NCBI RefSeq assembly: GCF_000516985.1
Contig: NW_006917092.1
Span: 698,619-762,618, forward strand
Length of the DNA: 64,000 nucleotides
DNA from: Pestalotiopsis fici W106-1
Lineage: Eukaryota > Ascomycota > Sordariomycetes > Amphisphaeriales > Sporocadaceae
Direction of reading: 5' to 3'
The notes under the pieces were generated by a model that ran no database searches, was not told the origin of the DNA, and was given only the letters and a program-made list of their open reading frames with translations. The position numbers and the translations under genes were made by a program. Positions 58,743-64,000 of the stretch are shown piece by piece (the first letter of the stretch is position 1; each line of letters starts with the position of its first letter).

Positions 58743-61100
58743 TCAGAGTGTGACGATGAAAAGATTCTCAATTCCCTTTCCAAACCGTGGCTGGATGCAA
58801 CAAGCGTTGCATTGGGAGTCTGCCAAGATCACATCCTTTTTGAGATGCGTGGCCACGACGATTGCCACTGCTTTGGCAACGTCGGTATCATATATCGATG
58901 GTAATATGCCGACTGAGGTGAAATACTCAGTCTTTCCTGATTCGGTCAGCCGAAGACCCCACGGAACCGTGGAGACTTCGTCTTCGCGGATAGCCCATTT
59001 CACTGTAATCCCCAAGCAAGGGGCTAATCTTGGGGGGTTTGATATACTCCAAGATCCTCTCGTTGGCTCAATTTCAAACGTTGTCGCGCAGGGCACTGAA
59101 GCCCTTCGACAGTGGAACGCAGTGCCCCTGCTCTTGAGAACGGCCTTGATCAAAGATGCCGGTCCGACTGCAAGTGCGCTATTCATTGAGTTGTCCTCGA
59201 GTCCAAATAGAAAATCAATTTGTAGCGACTCGACTTGTTGGGTCACACCAAGGCTGACCGAGACCATGGGTTGTATAGATTGCACTGGCTCCGGCATGGA
59301 GGAAATGTCATTCCTATCGCGGATAGAGGGATATGAGCTACCGCCCCATTCAATGTGGCCCGGAACGATACTTATGCGTCCCAAGACCTCTCGGTCGAGT
59401 ACAAAATCCTGGAGGACTGAATAAAATGAGCAGACGCCGCCATGCGAAAATGCGTTTGCTCCGTTCTCATCGGTCGTTTTCCTCCCGGCGAAAAGCATCA
59501 TGCACCCCAAAAACTCATTCTCTAGAAACGTAGGGTTCAGTATCCGATTGATCTCAGTCTGTCGTACAAGGTCTTGCCCTGGTGTCCCGGACCTTCGAGG
59601 GGTGTCTGCAATCGCGTTGTGTGCATTGTGGTATACCCACATCATACCGTCTCGTCTCATTCCCATCTTGGTAGCCATGGCCGTCGTTGATAGGATCTGA
59701 CAAATGATGATTACGGACTCGAAAATTGCAAGCCTGCAAAGGCTGTTGATACTGGATGATTCGCCCTGCGGCAAACAGCAACTACATTTGCAAGCTTTTC
59801 GAATTTCAAACATGGACCGTATGTATTCAATTTGTGCGTCTTTGAACGAACGATCCAGTTGCTTGTAACTGATCTGGGTTAATGAGTGGAGTTCGGGACA
59901 TATTTCGAAAGAGTTGCGGATAAACCCACGCCCGCCCGATTCGGTAAAATAGTGCTTGTGTTGTGTTGCATGGTACAAGTCCACTCCTGGACTTTCAAAA
60001 TCCATGATTCCAGCAAAAATGCGGGCGGCGCATCCAAAGCCGGTCCCTATGGTTTCTTCCAGCTTCAAGAGTTGAGCGAATTCCAATCCATACGCTTCAC
60101 GAAAGCACTCATCCCAGGGTAGCCTTCCACCGTAGAAAGGCGGTTCACTAATGGATAGAAGTTTCATGATGCCAGATCGGTCACGGAGCCTAAAAGTCTT
60201 GCTAGTGACGGCCAAGGTCAGATCGACAGTAGTTGCGGTAGCAGTAGCGAGCGAGTCATCATCCAATTGAATGACCAAGCCCGGCCGCGAGACGCAGTCC
60301 TTGGTCTGGTACATGGTCATGCCTTTTGCGTCGATGATGCTGACGTTGAAGCCATACATCCATTCGCCCACGGCGGCGAGCCAACCAGCACCGACTCCTC
60401 CTTTGATGCTGATTTGGTGAAAATGATTTCTGGAGAGCATTCCAAGCGCAAGGATCGTAACACTCAAGTCATGTGGGCTGGGGCATAGTGCATCTGGAAT
60501 CTGCCCCGATCGCCGGGCTTGAAGCTTTTGCTGCAGCCGCCTTTGTCTAGGAACTAGCCTCGTGAACGAATCAACCAAGACTGGAAATTTGGTATGGGCA
60601 AGCACGCCACTACAGGCCTTGACCAGCATCTGCCACTCCTTGAGAGATGGCATGAAACCCGAGGGAGGATTATACGATGCAGTCATGGAGTGGAGGACAG
60701 TCGCGGCAAAGTCTTCGTGGAAAGTTTCACCAAGCGCCGAGCACAAGGCGACCAGACCTTTGCCTTCAGTCGTGGATCCCAAGGTGCGCACCAGGCTGCG
60801 GAGGCCGAATCCAAACCAAATCACGTCGCCAAGGCCACGATAGCTCCGGAGACTGTTCAGCGCGTCTTGTATGTTCTTCTCACCGCTAGTGGAGAGCCTC
60901 AAGTTCTTTGCAATCTCCTGTCCGACCATGATGGTAAATGGCTGCACGCCGGCAGCCATGAAGCGGCCGAGTATGTCGACAGTGAAGGCGACGGAGCTGC
61001 GCGACAGGCTGACCCAATCCAGAGAGCCTTGCTGTGCAAACCCGCTGCCAGAGGTATTAGCAAGCGTCCCATCTGGGACACCTTCACCGTTTTCCATCAT
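58743..61100 (-). CDS. Fungal protein of unknown function, 785 residues
   Basis: One exon. The first ATG in frame is at 61100 (MMENGEGVPDGTL); the open frame extends 11 codons further to a TTG, and a stop lies just upstream, so an unseen upstream exon is possible. There is no recognisable catalytic motif. A Cys cluster, KACKCSCCLPQGE, lies near the middle, and a hydrophobic stretch (FESVIIICQILSTTAMA) follows, which is too isolated to call membrane topology with confidence. Sequence is uniformly protein-like, and a decayed paralogue on the same strand at the right edge shows it belongs to a duplicating family. A secreted or wall location is not indicated, since no signal peptide is seen. Confidence 0.75.
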   Translation of the reverse strand: MMENGEGVPDGTLANTSGSGFAQQGSLDWVSLSRSSVAFTVDILGRFMAAGVQPFTIMVGQEIAKNLRLSTSGEKNIQDALNSLRSYRGLGDVIWFGFGLRSLVRTLGSTTEGKGLVALCSALGETFHEDFAATVLHSMTASYNPPSGFMPSLKEWQMLVKACSGVLAHTKFPVLVDSFTRLVPRQRRLQQKLQARRSGQIPDALCPSPHDLSVTILALGMLSRNHFHQISIKGGVGAGWLAAVGEWMYGFNVSIIDAKGMTMYQTKDCVSRPGLVIQLDDDSLATATATTVDLTLAVTSKTFRLRDRSGIMKLLSISEPPFYGGRLPWDECFREAYGLEFAQLLKLEETIGTGFGCAARIFAGIMDFESPGVDLYHATQHKHYFTESGGRGFIRNSFEICPELHSLTQISYKQLDRSFKDAQIEYIRSMFEIRKACKCSCCLPQGESSSINSLCRLAIFESVIIICQILSTTAMATKMGMRRDGMMWVYHNAHNAIADTPRRSGTPGQDLVRQTEINRILNPTFLENEFLGCMMLFAGRKTTDENGANAFSHGGVCSFYSVLQDFVLDREVLGRISIVPGHIEWGGSSYPSIRDRNDISSMPEPVQSIQPMVSVSLGVTQQVESLQIDFLFGLEDNSMNSALAVGPASLIKAVLKSRGTAFHCRRASVPCATTFEIEPTRGSWSISNPPRLAPCLGITVKWAIREDEVSTVPWGLRLTESGKTEYFTSVGILPSIYDTDVAKAVAIVVATHLKKDVILADSQCNACCIQPRFGKGIENLFIVTL

Positions 61101-62597
61101 GAAGAAGATGATGACACCAGGGAAGTTGGACAAAGATTAGCACTATTCGGAATACGGTCCCGCAAAGCTGCTCCTTACTAGGAAGAAGTTATTTCTCTCA
61201 AGCTGATGTTGACCTACCTAGGTGTTTGGGCACCTACATTAGTCCTAAGCAGTATATACCCTGCAGTCGTTGTAGCTGAAAGTGTACCCTGGTTCAGCTG
61301 AAAGTGCGGGGCAGCACGCCAAGTCACAAACTCTTGTGTACAACATTGAAGCATACGAGACGATGATAGTTACCATAGTGCTACATTGTGCCTGCTTGTG
61401 ACGCAGTCCATGTATAGCAGCATCCTATAAAAGCTTCTCGTTGCTAGGCAATAACCTTCTCTTACGGATCTTAGATTCGGGAACGTAGATGTTATAGCTG
61501 CTTAAACCCTTCAATTGGACGCTAAGACGCCCCTTAAGCGATGGTTTTTATACTTATCTGCTTGGGTATTGTATCGCCATAAATGGGATAGGCCAGCACC
61601 TTTTTTAGTGAGTTGTATCTCGTCCTCGTTAGGTACGCGACCATGGCTAATTCTTAATTGGTGCCAGCGGTGAATTTAGGGTCTTATTTCGCTTGTGCAT
61701 ATATGTTACTGACCAAGGGCGACGTCCCATCGCAGCTATCCCAATCTGCCGCGACGCTAGAGGTGCAGGGCACCGCTGCAAAAGCTGATCTTGGCGGGAC
61801 GATCCCATAGACTTTAGGCAGCGCGGCAGTGTCGCGTTGGATGCAATCCTAGACACACGATAAGCAAGCAAGGAACAATTAAGGAGACTCAGCCGACATC
61901 TTTGCATCAGAAGAGCGAACTTGAGGCTCAACGATGCAAACTTTGCAGAAACATGGATTCGATTCCCACGTGACTGGAACAGACATGCAACAATAGGGCA
62001 AATCAGCAGCCGATTGTGCCCAAGGAGCAGTCTTGTACATGATTCCACAGAGACCATTCAAATGATTATCAGTGCTCTGATCATTTTAGTCTACAAGGTG
62101 AATGCGCCTACAAGTAGGGCCTAGGTTGCGGGATCGTACTTGAATGGACTCACGTCCCCTAGGACAGTCATATCATAAAATAAAATGGAAATATGTATAA
62201 GGTCCAGAGTGCTCTGTATCATTGGTTTTCTTTGAAACATGCGCTAATAATAGAGGATGTAGTACTCGTATGAACCTGGCTAACTTGACTCGAGGAGGAA
62301 TCCAAGGCCCAGCTCCAACCCCTGTCCTCGCTTCCTTTCCAAGCCTTATGGTAGCCTTATATCTGCCATTAACCCGGCAAGTCACAAGAACGAGTTTTCT
62401 TTTGCTTCAGTTATTGTCGGCAATTGTTGGCGAGACCAAGTGCTACTTCACTGGAGTGCATCATCTTCGAACAGGGTTCAGCGCAGTCGAAAGGAGAAAA
62501 GGAACATCTGAAGAGTTGAAGCGTCAGTCAGGTTGACTACTTATTCGTTGATACACCAAAGTCTATTTTCCCCGACTCGGCAGAATTATTGCATTCC
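61101..62597. other. Intergenic with relic-like AT-rich DNA
   Basis: 1.5 kb. 61400-61660 is TA-rich and reads like eroded repeat DNA. Minus-strand frames at 61647-62057 and 61879-62061 overlap in different frames without a credible model. A hydrophobic segment at about 62348-62440 (MVALYLPLTR...FLLLQLLSAIVGE) could be a signal-peptide exon of the next gene, but no splice could be fixed. Confidence 0.4.
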
Positions 62598-63451
62598 ATG
62601 TCTGAGGATCCGCAAACGTGGGTGTTCCCACCACCGGGTGCTGCGTCGCCGCCGACGAGTCAAACGGGCAATTTTGGACCGGTTTACCCAAATGACACGA
62701 TCATTTTGGACTGGACTCCTCGAACTGAGACACCACTTATTGGCCTGGGCTGCTGGAATGGCTCCAACCGTAAAGCAGACACACCTGTCAGTTGCGGGGG
62801 AATACTAATGTCTATATAGACTTTGATACTGATATCCGATCCGACTCGATCTCAAAAGGACAAACAGCACCCGTCAGGTACACTTTCAACCAACGATTTA
62901 CCATTAAAGATGACGTAGAGACGCTCTACTGCCACTTTACCTTTACTGGTACCAACAATGGTAACACTGTCGTGTGGGAATTTGAAAAAGGGAAAGCATC
63001 CGAACAACGCACATTTTCATCACCTGCAAGCACAAACTCGACCGTGAGTTCATCATCGAATGATGCTACAAACTCAACCACAAATTCACCATCGAATAAC
63101 GCTACACTCAGCGCTGGAGCCGCTGTGGGTATCGGTGTCGGTGCAACAGCATTTGTATTCCTGGTGATAGGCGCTGGGCTCCTGTTTTGGATGCGCCGTA
63201 GGCGACAGCCCTTTGCACGGCAGATTCCGTCAACATCGTCGGCGGCAATGACCTACGAGCCTGTAACCCAATTCCAACCTTCTTCTCAGTCGCACACTAC
63301 CGATGTCAGCATGGTTGGTGAACTCGAGCAGCCAGAATACCGTGCACCCGCTCGGGAACTTCACGGTCTCCCCAGCACAATAATCAGTGAACTCGGAGAC
63401 AATATTGGCACCGACGAGCACATTGATGGCTATAAATACCGGGCTAGTTGA
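62598..63451 (+). CDS. Single-pass membrane protein, probable wall sensor type
   Basis: Exons 62598-62769 and 62820-63451 give 267 residues from the first ATG of the visible frame. The true N-terminus, with a signal peptide, probably lies in an unlocated upstream exon. The intron is 50 bases (GTAAAG...TACTAAT...ATATAG) and without it the frame looks shifted. An ectodomain (DPQTWVFPPPG to CHFTFTGTNNGNTVVWEFE) is followed by a Ser/Thr/Asn-rich stalk. Next are a Gly/Ala-rich transmembrane helix (AGAAVGIGVGATAFVFLVIG), a basic stop-transfer MRRRRQP and a ~90-residue cytosolic tail. This is the layout of many fungal surface glycoproteins of unknown role. No enzymatic motif. Confidence 0.75.
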
Positions 63452-63464
63452 AGGCAAATAAGTT

Positions 63465-64000
63465 CTAATTCTCCGATATATAAATTAATCGCAAGGGACT
63501 TGACTCGCTGGATGACTTGAACACCGACCAAGGTCATAACCCCCAAGGATCGCACTGGCTCCAGGCTCGAGGATATGCTGATCATATCACGAATGCAAAG
63601 GTGCGGAGGACCGGCCTGTTCGATATAGCGTGGAGCGATTTTATATGTCCCGAGCCCTCTCCTTCGGGGACGGATCCCTGGATGGCCGACTAGATGAGTA
63701 CCGCTGCTGCAGGAGAATGGAGATGATGATAAAGCGCAGCCGAATCCTGAAGCAACATGCACGTGGAACGAGGGTGGGGATTGATACCGTTTGGATTCAC
63801 GCAGGGAAAGCTGACTTGAGCACCTAGACCTATGGTCATTCCAGCCGCGAGTGCCACGCAGTGGACAAAGTCGCGGGTTGTGTAAATATATTCGAGGTGG
63901 AAATGGGTCTGACGTGTAACAGTATCGCGTGGGCTGGATGACATCCAATCGGTCTTTGAGGCAGATCTGGAACTAATGTAGGACAATATTGGCTTCAGTA
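63465..64000 (-). pseudogene. Decayed partial paralogue of the 785-residue gene
   Basis: The reverse strand here aligns with the middle-to-late part of the gene at 58743-61100. RGLGTYKIAPRYIEQAG matches the position of EVLGRISIVPGHIEWGG, and SSLEPVRSLGVMTLVGVQVI matches SMPEPVQSIQPMVSVSLGVT. DNA identity continues upstream (tgcatgttgctt versus tgcatgatgctt). The matching stretches lie in different frames, and a TAG interrupts LHSPAAAVLI, so the copy is broken. It runs out of the window on the right and lacks the last ~125 codons on its 3' side. Confidence 0.8.

Noticed and set aside
61647..62061. Two overlapping minus-strand frames, one with several Cys
   Set aside because: No start, splice or family pattern makes either convincing; the region looks eroded.
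62770..62819. Apparent frameshift near a G-run in the membrane-protein gene
   Set aside because: A canonical 50-base intron (GTAAAG, branch TACTAAT, acceptor ATATAG) joins the two frames, so the gene is intact there.
1..64000. CRISPR arrays, rRNA genes, intact transposons
   Set aside because: None seen; the window is fungal nuclear DNA, and no transposase, reverse transcriptase, LTR pair or regularly spaced repeat array was recognised.

Overview
This window is nuclear DNA of a filamentous ascomycete (Pezizomycotina, most likely a Sordariomycete such as a hypocrealean). The basis is short 50-120 bp GT-AG introns, three Zn2Cys6 regulators, an RTA1 protein, a DUF3176 membrane protein, a NACHT-ankyrin receptor and a GH71 glucanase. 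No species call is made. Spliced models were built by hand from reading frames, splice signals and family conservation; exon coordinates are given in each entry.

Layout. 0-15.7 kb is a housekeeping stretch: a WD40 DCAF11/LEC14B-like protein (5' end outside the window), Sec61 gamma, a CFIm68-type RRM protein, a SnoaL/NTF2-like protein, a prolyl iminopeptidase, a tandem pair of acidic coiled-coil proteins, and an Skt5-type chitin synthase activator ending in a CAAX box. 15.7-20.2 kb is gene-poor. 20.2-24.1 kb encodes a PNP-NACHT-ankyrin NOD-like receptor. 24.3-30.1 kb holds two Zn2Cys6 regulators flanking an RTA1-like transporter.

30.6-50 kb is a catabolic neighbourhood. It contains a methylmalonate-semialdehyde dehydrogenase gene broken by one in-frame TGA, a heme-dependent N-demethylase-like (DUF3445) protein, acetoacetyl-CoA synthetase, an FAD aromatic hydroxylase, a Zn2Cys6 regulator, a fumarylacetoacetate-hydrolase-family enzyme, an extradiol (VOC) dioxygenase and a P450. 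The last six look like a regulated pathway: hydroxylation, extradiol ring opening, hydrolysis of the C-C bond, and activation of released acetoacetate. Two enzyme pairs share divergent promoters.

50-64 kb is less stable. It has a large secreted GH71 alpha-1,3-glucanase, a DUF3176 membrane protein, an unrecognised 785-residue protein, a single-pass membrane protein, and two decayed partial duplicates (of the GH71 tail at 58.5 kb and of the 785-residue gene at the right edge) among AT-rich relic-like DNA.
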